A stretch of 64,000 bases of DNA. Origin: Iningainema tapete BLCC-T55. GTDB taxonomy: Bacteria > Cyanobacteriota > Cyanobacteriia > Cyanobacteriales > Nostocaceae. A model generated the notes under the pieces. That model ran no database searches. It saw nothing but the letters and a program-made list of their open reading frames with translations, and was not told where the DNA came from. A program made the position numbers and the translations under genes. Positions 56,446-64,000 of this stretch are shown here, in pieces. The DNA lies in assembly GCF_014698965.1 (NCBI RefSeq), contig NZ_JACXAE010000072.1:1-64000 (forward strand), written 5' to 3'. Each line of letters begins with the position of its first letter. Within the stretch, counting starts at the first letter, position 1.

Positions 56446-57063
56446 TCAGATAATTGAGTCAGTGCTAATATGCTTATGCAAGAATATTTGCCGTGAGCTT
56501 CTAAAAATAAACCTATTCCAATGAGATTCGACTTTATGCACTCGATAACCTAGCTTAAAATAAAGCTGCCATGCCTGATGATTATTTTCCAAAACATGGA
56601 GGTACAAATCTTGAAATCCCCAAGAAAGGACAACTTTTTCACAGGCAGCAAGCAATTGGGAGGCAGCCCCCTGCCTACGGTATTGGGGGTGAATTGCTAA
56701 ATTAGATAGGTAAGGAAAACTTTTGCCCACCTGTGTCCAAGAGTCACTAAAACGCACACCTAATTCTACAGTACCGACTAAGTGTTCTAACTGATCTACA
56801 CTTGTGTCAGTAGCTACTAAACAAACGTGATGAGGATCTGATGTTCCCAGGCGATACCTTAAGTCTTCATGGATACCCAAGCGTAGTAATGGAAAAGCCC
56901 ACCCCCACATGCCATTTTGGGAGTGAAAACTTTCGGCAATGATTTGAGCAACATCTGTCAAGTCATTAAGTGTTGCGGGACGAATTTGGAATCGGCTAGA
57001 AGCTTTGTGGGAAAAAGCTTTTGTCGGTTCAGGGTAAGATGGATGAAAAAACCAGGGTGTCAA
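56446..57063 (-). CDS. GNAT family N-acetyltransferase
   Basis: 205 residues. N-terminal extension of ~25 residues, then the GNAT core: FQIRPATLNDLTDVAQIIAE, LVGTVELGVRF, acetyl-CoA motif LAIHPQYRRQGAASQLLAAC (Q/RxxGxG/A) and LYLHVLENNHQAWQLYFKLG. Substrate unknown; this ribosomal-protein-acetyltransferase-like arrangement is common in cyanobacteria. Monocistronic. Confidence 0.87.
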   Translation of the reverse strand: MTPWFFHPSYPEPTKAFSHKASSRFQIRPATLNDLTDVAQIIAESFHSQNGMWGWAFPLLRLGIHEDLRYRLGTSDPHHVCLVATDTSVDQLEHLVGTVELGVRFSDSWTQVGKSFPYLSNLAIHPQYRRQGAASQLLAACEKVVLSWGFQDLYLHVLENNHQAWQLYFKLGYRVHKVESHWNRFIFRSSRQIFLHKHISTDSII

Positions 57064-57788
57064 GGCTAATTTAGTTTTGGTTGGACACTACAAAAATCTT
57101 AGACATATCCTCAAACACCATTTAACATGATTGAACTAATTTTAAGCTAGTAGTGAGCAATTCTCGTTTGCCATAGCTTCCTACTCAGAGCTTGTTAGCA
57201 ACCACGTAAATTCTTAATTCAATTTACATACATCTACAACTATACTTTTCTTGTCAGACTAGGGAGGCGTGTAAATAGTCAATTATTTGAGGAATCTAGG
57301 CTAACTATAGCGGGATGATAGTCTTGATTGCTAAATTGAAAATAGCTATTTGTCTAATAGTATACTTTCAGCATAAAGTTTCTAGGTGTAATATTACTGA
57401 TTTCGCCATGAGAGCCATAAAGAAAATTTACCAGCAAGTGTTAGCTAAGTGTGTTCAAACGGGAAAACTTAATATGCAGCAACAGTAGAATTGTTTAGCA
57501 CTTCCCTGAAAGCTGTATATAGAGTTTAACGGTTCTTGCCGGAGGTGAGGGGAGATTTGGCAAGCTTGCATCAATTTTGTAAGACTAAAACTTACCATCT
57601 ACCATGTTGGGGTGCACAAAGATCGCTCGTTGGCAGTCAGCACAAGGTATTTAAGCCCTTGACTGTAAATGACAGTTATTTAGGCAAACTACCATTACGC
57701 TCGAAATGCTCTGCTCTCACCTAAAAAAAATCCCACCAGAGATCAGAATGTTCTTTATCCGACTGCTATTGCAGCAGGAAAGCGGTGC
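57064..57788. other. gene-free region upstream of the cyclase
   Basis: About 725 bases. A short plus-strand frame (57536-57724) shows no protein-like features and no ribosome binding site. The region should hold the cyclase promoter; no firm element identified. Confidence 0.4.
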
Positions 57789-60710
57789 ATGAAGTCCCAA
57801 GTAAATACTAAACCTAAAATTTTAGTTGTTGATGACGAACCTGACAACCTGGATCTGCTTTACCGCACCTTTTACCGCGAATATAAGGTGTTAAAAGCTG
57901 GTTCTGGCCCTGCGGCGCTGGAGTTACTGGCGCAAGAGGGAGATGTATCGGTCATCATTTCCGATCAAAGAATGCCGATGATGAGCGGTACAGAATTTTT
58001 GAGCCTGACAGCGACTCAATATCCAGATATTATCCGGATTATCTTAACTGGCTACACTGATGTCGAAGACTTGGTGGAAGCAATCAATGCTGGAAAGGTA
58101 TTTAAATATGTCACAAAACCGTGGGAAGCTGAGGAACTTAAAGCGGTAGTACGTCAAGCCTTAGATACCCACAATGTTTTGAAAGCTCGCACCCGTGAGT
58201 TGTGTCGTACCTTACGTCAAGAATCGCTGTTGAATACTGTGACAAATACAATTCGCAGCGCATTAGATTATCGGCAAATTCTGCAAACAATTGTCGATAC
58301 TGTTGGTCATATGCTGGAAGTAGACGTTTGCCTTTTACGTCCTTTTCAAAATGACCAGTTAATTGACGAAGGATTTATTTATCAGAAGACAGATCAAGCA
58401 GGAGTAGCGGTGAGTGGGAGTAGGGGTGAGGGGGAGAAAAATCATTCTTTCCCCCCGGATTCCTTACTGGCGCAAACAATATGGGAAACCCGCGAAGTTC
58501 AAGTTATTAACGATGTGAGTGATGATGAGCGTGTCCAACAACGGGCTGCGGCTTTCGCTACAGCTAACATTTGCTCTAGCTTAGTGATACCTTTGATTTG
58601 CCGACAAGAACTTATGGCTGTGCTGGCGCTACACCAGTGCAAATTGCCCCGCATCTGGGAAACAGACGAAGTACAGTTAGTTATGATGGTGGCAGATCAG
58701 GCAGCTTTAGCTTTGTCTCAAGCTCGTGCTTACGAGCAAGTACGCGAAGGTCGAGAGCGTTTGCTGGAATTAGACAAACAAAAAACTGAATTTTTTCAAA
58801 ACATCTCACACGAGTTTCGCACACCCATAACCTTGATTCAAGGACCTCTAGAATCAGCTGTTGCTTCTCATGAGGGTTTGTCTTATGCCCAAAGCGCGAT
58901 CGCTCTACGTAACTCCCGGCGTCTACTGCGATTAGTAAATCAACTACTAGATTTACAACGCCTTGATGCTGGCAGGATGCAGCCTAGTTTCCGTCCTGGT
59001 GATTTAGTCGAATTCGTCAGCCAAATTGTCGAGTCGTTCCGCCCTTACTGTGAGAAAAAAGGACTGCATCTAGTTACTATGATGGATCAATGTCCATTAG
59101 TATATTTAGATACAGAAAAATTTGACAAGGTAGTTTATAATCTCTTGTCCAATGCCATGAAATTTACTCCAGAAGGTGGCACCATCACGGTGATAGTGCG
59201 ACCGGAACTTAATCATTGTACTCTTCAAGTTCAAGACACTGGAATTGGCATTGTTAAAGAACAACTACCCCACTTATTTGAACGCTTCCGCCAAGCTGAA
59301 GGCTCAGAAAATCGCTCCTATGAAGGTAGTGGTTTAGGGTTGGCTTTAGTCAAAGAATTAGTAGAACTCCACGGTGGTCAAGTCACAGTAGAATCAGTGT
59401 ACGGTGAAGGGACAACCTTTACTGTGCAGCTTGTTCCTGGTGTGAAACACTTACCAAAAGAACAGTTACTAGAAGCACCTTTGGAACTAAACACAGCTAG
59501 GGCTAGCGTAGAATTGGCTGATTTAGAACTGTTAGAAGTTGATAGCGATTTAAATTGGGATTCCGAGCAGGAAGCTGACAACTCCCAATCCAAAATCGGC
59601 CCCAGACAGGAGCCTAACGAGCCAAAATCCCAAATTCTCGTAGTAGACGACAACCCCGATCTCCGCGCCTATGTATCTGGTATTCTACGTGATAACGGCT
59701 ATCAAGTACAAACTGCTCGTAATGGTTCAGAAGGTTTCCGTAAAGCAAAGGCAATTTTACCTAGCTTAATTGTCAGCGACTTGATGATGCCTTTGATATC
59801 TGGATTAGAGATGATTCGGATGATTCGTAAAGAGGATGATTTGAAAGGAACACCAATTATTTTACTGACAGCAAAAGTTGATGAGGAAACTCGCATTGAA
59901 GGTACAGAGCGTGGTGCAGATGCATATCTAGCTAAACCATTTAACGATCGCGAACTGCTTGCAGAAGTACGAAATCTTCTCGCTTTGAAGGAAAATGAAC
60001 GACGAGTGGTGGAGTTAAATACTTATCTGACGGAGTCGGTACTCAAGCGCTTTTTACCACAGGCTTTAGTGGAAAAAGCGGCAGTGGGAAATTTAGTGTT
60101 AGATTTGCGCCCAGAACCACGTTTGATTACGGTTTTGTTTAGTGATATTGTCGGTTTTACTCAATTGGCAAACACTTTAAGATCGCGACGAGTAGCAGAG
60201 TTATTGAATGAATATTTAGAAGAAATGACTAAAGCGGTGTTTGATAATGGCGGCACTGTAGATAAATTTATGGGAGACGCTATTTTAGCTTTATTTGGAG
60301 CGCCAGAAGAATTAACGCCCAATGAACAAGTTCGTCGTGCCATCAATACAGCCCGAGCTATGTTACACTCATTACAAAAACTTAACCAACGCTGGCAAGA
60401 GCAAGGTATATTTGATGCTGACGGACGCACAGGCGTAGAGTTTCGCTGTGGCATTCACCAAGGTACAGCAGTTGTAGGTATGTTTGGTAGTTCCGAACGT
60501 GCTGATTATACAGCGATCGGTCCGAGTGTGAATATTGCCGCTCGGTTACAACAAGCTGCAGCCCCAAGTACTATACTCGTCTCAGCTGCCGTCGCAGATT
60601 ATTTACAAGAATATGAAATTATTAAACGTAGTCCTCTAGAACTTAAAGGAGTAGATGAAACAGTTCTGACTTTTGCTGTAACTCCAGAATTAGTAGTTCA
60701 TAGATCGTAG
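57789..60710 (+). CDS. cyaC: hybrid sensor histidine kinase / adenylate cyclase (CyaC-like)
   Basis: 973 residues with domain order REC-GAF-HisKA-HATPase-REC-cyclase, the architecture of cyanobacterial CyaC. REC1 about 10-125 (ILVVDDEPDNLDLL; acceptor in IISDQRMPMMSG). GAF about 150-310. DHp with phospho-His in FFQNISHEFRTPITLIQGP (about 340); ATPase boxes VVYNLLSNAMKFTPEGG and VQDTGIGIVKEQL, GLGLALVKELVE. REC2 about 615-735 (SQILVVDDNPDLRAY; SDLMMPLISG). Class III cyclase about 775-965: ITVLFSDIVGFTQLA (metal Asp), DKFMGDAILALFG and ADYTAIGPSVNIAARLQ. It should make cAMP under phosphorelay control. Confidence 0.93.
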   Translation: MKSQVNTKPKILVVDDEPDNLDLLYRTFYREYKVLKAGSGPAALELLAQEGDVSVIISDQRMPMMSGTEFLSLTATQYPDIIRIILTGYTDVEDLVEAINAGKVFKYVTKPWEAEELKAVVRQALDTHNVLKARTRELCRTLRQESLLNTVTNTIRSALDYRQILQTIVDTVGHMLEVDVCLLRPFQNDQLIDEGFIYQKTDQAGVAVSGSRGEGEKNHSFPPDSLLAQTIWETREVQVINDVSDDERVQQRAAAFATANICSSLVIPLICRQELMAVLALHQCKLPRIWETDEVQLVMMVADQAALALSQARAYEQVREGRERLLELDKQKTEFFQNISHEFRTPITLIQGPLESAVASHEGLSYAQSAIALRNSRRLLRLVNQLLDLQRLDAGRMQPSFRPGDLVEFVSQIVESFRPYCEKKGLHLVTMMDQCPLVYLDTEKFDKVVYNLLSNAMKFTPEGGTITVIVRPELNHCTLQVQDTGIGIVKEQLPHLFERFRQAEGSENRSYEGSGLGLALVKELVELHGGQVTVESVYGEGTTFTVQLVPGVKHLPKEQLLEAPLELNTARASVELADLELLEVDSDLNWDSEQEADNSQSKIGPRQEPNEPKSQILVVDDNPDLRAYVSGILRDNGYQVQTARNGSEGFRKAKAILPSLIVSDLMMPLISGLEMIRMIRKEDDLKGTPIILLTAKVDEETRIEGTERGADAYLAKPFNDRELLAEVRNLLALKENERRVVELNTYLTESVLKRFLPQALVEKAAVGNLVLDLRPEPRLITVLFSDIVGFTQLANTLRSRRVAELLNEYLEEMTKAVFDNGGTVDKFMGDAILALFGAPEELTPNEQVRRAINTARAMLHSLQKLNQRWQEQGIFDADGRTGVEFRCGIHQGTAVVGMFGSSERADYTAIGPSVNIAARLQQAAAPSTILVSAAVADYLQEYEIIKRSPLELKGVDETVLTFAVTPELVVHRS

Positions 60711-60711
60711 C

Positions 60712-60757
60712 TAATGGCTAATTGTTAATAGTTAATAATCTTAACAATTAGCCATTA
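60712..60757. repeat. 17-bp inverted repeat downstream of cyaC
   Basis: TAATGGCTAATTGTTAA (60712-60728) and its perfect complement TTAACAATTAGCCATTA (60741-60757), 12-base loop; followed by a second ACAATTAGCCATTA copy up to the next start codon. This is both an STRR-like repeat and a possible terminator. Confidence 0.75.
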
Positions 60758-60777
60758 ACAATTAGCCATTAACAATT

Positions 60778-61950
60778 ATGACGCAATCGGTTGCTGACAA
60801 AACCCCTATTCCAGCAAAAACATGGAGGCGACACACAGACCCACCCGGTTTATGGATTGGTGTAGCCACAGCTTCAGTTACTATACATCTGTTGCTGTTC
60901 TTTTTGTTTCGCTCCTACATTTTTATATCTACACCACAAGACTCAAGTGCTGTTGTTCCCATTGAATTAGTCGAGATTCCGTCTTCATCACCATCAACAA
61001 AACCAGTAACTCAATCGAGTCAAGCATCTCCACCACAGCAAGTAACTTCATCCACCGCTTCACAATTACCTCCTAGCGATGAAGATAACAACGCCATCGC
61101 TTTCACAAAAGAGCAACCTCCGCAACCAGTCAAAGCCTCTAAACCTAAAACCCAAGCTAACCCCCCGAAAAAAATTACAGTTGAGAAAAAAATAGCCACG
61201 CTAGAAACCAAACCTGTCGCCAAGCCAGAATTGAAAGTGCTTACGCCCCTAACTCCTGACGCTACTAAACCAATTTCCACCCCCACACCGGAAACTCCAG
61301 AAAATCAAACTCCATCACCAACGCCTACACCGGAAACTACAGAAAATCAAACTCCATCACCAACGCCTACACCGGAAACTACAGAAAATACAAACACAAC
61401 ACAGCAACAATTACCATTAAGTGAGCAAAATCAGCCTTCACCGTTACCGCCCAATACAGATACCTCGCCTCGCCCAGATGAACAACAGCAACCACCCCCG
61501 TCTAGTGATTTACCCAACAATCTTCCCAGTCAACCTAGTGGTGATGTCAAAGTTGGACAGGAAACATCATTAAATAAAGAAGGAGGAGGAATCGCGGTAG
61601 CGACTTGGGAAGTAGAACCAGGTGCATTGAAGAATCTACCAGACAACCCGGCTCAACCGAAAACAAACATTCGGGAAAAATTATTGGATTTTCCTTCACT
61701 CAACCAAGATTCCGATTTTCAGCCCAAAGATTTCCGAGTTTTTCTTTTCATTGACAATAATACTGGTAAGCTCACTAAAGTATTCATTTATCCAGAAGAT
61801 ATAAAAAGTATCCCAGAAGCGCAAAGAAGCCAATATCAAAAGTATGTCGAGGAAATTTTCCAAGATGTGGAATTTACCACCGCATCTAACAATGGTATAA
61901 AATCAGAATCTGCCCAACTGGTAGTGCGCATAAAAATTGAGCGTCGCTAG
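60778..61950 (+). CDS. TonB-like envelope protein, single anchor with proline-rich linker
   Basis: 390 residues. Short cytosolic N-terminus, one membrane segment (LWIGVATASVTIHLLLFFLF, about 25-50), then a long Pro/Thr/Ser/Gln-rich extended linker (about 60-275) and a compact C-terminal domain (about 300-388: PKDFRVFLFIDNNTGKLTKV, YVEEIFQDVEFTTAS). This is the layout of TonB/energy-transducer proteins. Two to three direct repeats of ENQTPSPTPTPETT occur in the linker (36-bp DNA repeat near 61290-61385). No ExbB/ExbD or receptor gene is adjacent. It follows cyaC by 67 bases, so it may be in one operon. Confidence 0.75.
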   Translation: MTQSVADKTPIPAKTWRRHTDPPGLWIGVATASVTIHLLLFFLFRSYIFISTPQDSSAVVPIELVEIPSSSPSTKPVTQSSQASPPQQVTSSTASQLPPSDEDNNAIAFTKEQPPQPVKASKPKTQANPPKKITVEKKIATLETKPVAKPELKVLTPLTPDATKPISTPTPETPENQTPSPTPTPETTENQTPSPTPTPETTENTNTTQQQLPLSEQNQPSPLPPNTDTSPRPDEQQQPPPSSDLPNNLPSQPSGDVKVGQETSLNKEGGGIAVATWEVEPGALKNLPDNPAQPKTNIREKLLDFPSLNQDSDFQPKDFRVFLFIDNNTGKLTKVFIYPEDIKSIPEAQRSQYQKYVEEIFQDVEFTTASNNGIKSESAQLVVRIKIERR

Positions 61951-61997
61951 CTTGACTTTTTCTCAGGTTGTGTTATTTTATATGTAATACCAAATTT

Positions 61998-62068
61998 GCG
62001 GGCGTAGTTTAGTGGCAAAACTTTAGCCTTCCAAGCTAATAATGCGGGTTCGATTCCCGCCGCCCGCT
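61998..62068 (+). tRNA. tRNA-Gly (TCC anticodon)
   Basis: Acceptor GCGGGCG/CGCCCGC, D arm GTTT-AGTGGCAA-AAC region, anticodon arm with loop CTTCCAA (anticodon TCC), T arm GCGGG-TTCGATT-CCCGC and discriminator T. CCA is not encoded. It is a standard, uninterrupted cloverleaf, in contrast to the two Y RNA-like genes. The following integrase suggests this tRNA is an attachment site. Confidence 0.95.
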
Positions 62069-62073
62069 TGAAA

Positions 62074-62110
62074 AAAAAGCCCCTGAAAAGCATTAATTTC
62101 AGGGGTTTTA
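62074..62110 (+). terminator. rho-independent terminator after tRNA-Gly
   Basis: CCCCTGAAA (62080-62088) and TTTCAGGGG (62097-62105) form a 9-bp stem flanked by an A-run and TTTTA. Confidence 0.85.
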
Positions 62111-62139
62111 TAGTTTTTACTGCTTTACCAAGAGCATTT

Positions 62140-62231
62140 TTGACTATGAATTAACTATGAATTGACTATGAATTTTGACTATGAATTGACTATGAATAGT
62201 CTGGGGGTGAAATAATAGTGTTCATAGTCAA
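62140..62231. repeat. five direct and one inverted copy of TTGACTATGAAT, helically phased
   Basis: Copies begin at 62140, 62151 (TTAACTATGAAT), 62162, 62175 and 62186, that is at 11, 11, 13 and 11-base steps. An inverted copy (TTCATAGTCAA) lies at 62221-62231, overlapping the longest possible start of the integrase. Spacing close to one helical turn implies a protein bound cooperatively on one face, plausibly an Int arm site, Xis or autoregulator site. Confidence 0.75.
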
Positions 62232-62250
62232 AGTCACAGGGGTTTTGAGC

Positions 62251-63435
62251 GTGAGTCAAGAAATGAAGCAATCTAGAGGTTCTGTAGGAATCGAGAGTTA
62301 TCAAGGAAGATTGAGGCTTCGTTTACCCAGGCTAGTTTATGAGGGCAAGCAAAAATACTTAACAGTTGGACTGGGGGACACACCAGAGAATCGCGAGCTA
62401 GCTGAAGAGAAAGTTAGACAGATTGAGTTAGATATCGTCTCAGATGACTTCGATCCAACTCTTGCTAAATACAAACCGAAGACGCATTTAACAGTAATTA
62501 CCGGACTCAAGCCTAAACAAGAGCCTCTGTTGAACGAATTGTGGGAAAAATTTGTTGAGTACAAACGCCCGCAATGCTCACATAACACAATGCTTCATGT
62601 CTATGGTCACTTTACCAAGTACCTAGAGAAGTTACCAACCTATGATTTGAATAGAGCTAACGAAATTCGAGACTATGCTTTAAAGACTTTTCCTATCGAT
62701 TCTTGCAAAAGATTCATTGTTCGTTTAAATGCTTGCTGCATCTGGGCAATGAAGTCAGGATTGATTTCGGAGAATCCATTTGTAGGAATGGCTTGTGAAA
62801 TCAAACTTCCCAAATCTCAAAAGTGTTCTGAAGATGAAGACATTCTCCCGTTTTCGGTAGAAGAGCGAGATTATATAATCAGGGCGATCGCTCTGAATTC
62901 CTTTTGCAATAAGCGCTCTGGCTTCAAGCATTCCTACTATGCACCCTACGTTGAGTTTATGTTTATGACTGGATGCCGTCCTAGTGAGTCAATCGCTCTA
63001 GAATGGAAACACATCAGCGAGGATTTCAAATTTATCAGCTTTGAACAAGCGATTATAGAAACAGGTAAAGGTAGGACAGTTCGAGAAGGATTAAAGACTC
63101 AGGCTAGAAGACGGTTTCCATGTAATGGAAAACTCCAAAGCTTACTCCAGGCAATTAAATCTGAAAACTGCGATTTAGAGTCCCTAGTTTTTCCTGGGTA
63201 TAGGGGAGGACATCTTGATAATAAATCATTCCGTAAAAACATTTGGAAACCAGTTCTAGATGGCTTAGGAATTGAGTACCGAAAGCCTTACCAAACAAGA
63301 CATACATTCATCACTTTAGCTTTGGAAAACGGCTTAGATGCCAAAGATGTAGCTCGGTTAGTAGGCAATTCTCCAGAAGTAATTTATCGTTACTATGCAG
63401 GAAACAAACGGGAATTATTTGTACCTGAATTTTAA
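62251..63435 (+). CDS. tyrosine-type site-specific recombinase / integrase
   Basis: About 394 residues from GTG 62251 (AGGGG 11 bases upstream); GTG 62218 or ATG 62263 are alternatives. N-terminal arm-binding-like domain GSVGIESYQGRLRLRLPRLV, SAM-like core-binding domain, and catalytic domain with Arg in MTGCRPSESIALEW, His-x-x-Arg in YQTRHTFITLA, and nucleophilic Tyr in VIYRYYAGN. It lies directly after tRNA-Gly, the usual attachment site of such elements, but no cargo or second att copy (tRNA 3' end) is found before the pstB gene, so the element seems reduced or new. Confidence 0.9.
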   Translation: MSQEMKQSRGSVGIESYQGRLRLRLPRLVYEGKQKYLTVGLGDTPENRELAEEKVRQIELDIVSDDFDPTLAKYKPKTHLTVITGLKPKQEPLLNELWEKFVEYKRPQCSHNTMLHVYGHFTKYLEKLPTYDLNRANEIRDYALKTFPIDSCKRFIVRLNACCIWAMKSGLISENPFVGMACEIKLPKSQKCSEDEDILPFSVEERDYIIRAIALNSFCNKRSGFKHSYYAPYVEFMFMTGCRPSESIALEWKHISEDFKFISFEQAIIETGKGRTVREGLKTQARRRFPCNGKLQSLLQAIKSENCDLESLVFPGYRGGHLDNKSFRKNIWKPVLDGLGIEYRKPYQTRHTFITLALENGLDAKDVARLVGNSPEVIYRYYAGNKRELFVPEF

Positions 63436-63688
63436 TTAACACTAGATATATCCAAGCATTCTTTTTTTAAAAATGAGAGTAATAAAAGCGTGCTACTTAC
63501 TTGCGCTAGCACCGTCACTACTGCCAACGGAAATTTTCTAATCAGGGCTGATTTGATCGGCAGCATCTGCCACTCTTTTAATCACCTTTTAAGGTAGAAG
63601 TTACATGTAAATTTACAAATTAAGGTGCATTAGGAAAACTCCCAACACACCCTAAAAATGCATTTGGCAAATAATTAACACATAATAT
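63436..63688. other. spacer between integrase and pstB
   Basis: About 250 bases, AT-rich. I searched it by eye for a repeat of the tRNA-Gly 3' end and found none. No gene. Confidence 0.4.
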
Positions 63689-64000
63689 TTAACCAAACTT
63701 ACCGCTAACGTATTCTTGAGTAGATTGTTGCTGAGGATTGCTAAAAATATTCTCAGTACGATCATACTCTACCAGGTAGCCTGTACGACCGCCTTTTTCT
63801 GTAGTTACATTGAAAAAAGCAGTCATATCAGATACCCGTGAAGCTTGTTGCATGTTATGGGTAACAATAATGATTGTGTAATGTTCCTTAAGTTCGTGCA
63901 GTAATTCTTCCACCCGCAAAGTAGATTTAGGGTCAAGAGCAGAACAAGGTTCGTCCATTAAAATTACATCAGGCTGAGTAGCAACCGCCCGCGCAATACA
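63689..64000 (-). CDS. pstB: phosphate ABC transporter ATP-binding protein PstB (3' part, runs off the window)
   Basis: The C-terminal ~103 codons of PstB are visible, reading from the right edge [20 protein letters not shown] (Walker B), then [19 protein letters not shown], the switch His in [15 protein letters not shown], and the end [24 protein letters not shown]. PstB powers high-affinity phosphate uptake with PstSCA. The 5' part, with the Walker A motif, lies beyond base 64000. The upstream pst genes are likely to its right. Confidence 0.93.
   Translation of the reverse strand, partial: CIARAVATQPDVILMDEPCSALDPKSTLRVEELLHELKEHYTIIIVTHNMQQASRVSDMTAFFNVTTEKGGRTGYLVEYDRTENIFSNPQQQSTQEYVSGKFG

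Noticed and set aside
57536-57724. Plus-strand 62-codon frame upstream of cyaC
   Set aside because: No ribosome binding site, no protein-like pattern, and lies in a region that looks like promoter DNA.
63436-63688. attR copy of the tRNA-Gly 3' end
   Set aside because: No match to GGTTCGATTCCCGCC or a variant was found by eye; a computed search beyond the window is needed.

Overview
The window reads as chromosome of a filamentous, probably heterocyst-forming cyanobacterium (Nostocales type). The evidence is abundant HIP1 octamers (GCGATCGC), short tandem heptanucleotide repeats between genes, several families of intergenic palindromes, a cyanobacterial-type SecA, a CyaC-like hybrid kinase/adenylate cyclase, and many GAF, CHASE2 and HD-GYP signalling proteins. 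I cannot assign genus or species from sequence alone.

Layout. 0.2-5.6 kb is accessory: a small conserved protein, a short peptide with a double-glycine-type leader, a truncated TPR gene, a filamentous-hemagglutinin-like exoprotein with internal repeats, and a Uma2 protein with a broken partner. 5.6-20.3 kb is mostly housekeeping: secA, ribF with a dihaem cytochrome c, an MBL-fold hydrolase, surE, pheS, recQ, acetyltransferases, a phytase-like esterase, and a MocR regulator divergent from a PNPOx-like gene. 20.2-24.4 kb is a decay zone: an orphan MazE, an IS607-type element whose tnpA and tnpB each carry one in-frame stop, and a regulator and a dehydrogenase that have both lost their 5' ends where they meet. 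24.5-29 kb holds small oxidoreductases, leuA and a NYN protein. 29.8-36 kb holds a CHASE2 kinase, a FecR protein with Pro/Thr repeats and a beta-barrel protein. 36-46.3 kb carries a sulfurtransferase, a MnmD-like methyltransferase, an HD-GYP regulator, glmU, an isoaspartyl peptidase, a large GAF protein and pyrD.

The most interesting locus is 47.2-49.2 kb. Two tandem tRNA-like genes sit 38 bases upstream of a Ro60/Rsr (TROVE) gene. Each forms a complete cloverleaf only if a homologous 51/52-nt insert is removed from the same point of the anticodon stem (between nt 28 and 29). The inserts fold into a GNAA-capped hairpin followed by a CGAAG element that resembles the Ro-binding motif reported for bacterial Y RNAs. 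I interpret them as YrlA-like tRNA-mimic Y RNAs that keep an anticodon arm, probably expressed from a TTGACA promoter just upstream and acting with the adjacent Ro protein.

49.4-64 kb contains an SPFH-FHA fusion, tandem glutathione-reductase paralogues, hisC, a GNAT protein, the CyaC-like cyclase, a TonB-like protein, a tRNA-Gly followed by a tyrosine recombinase behind helically phased repeats, and the 3' part of pstB running off the right edge.
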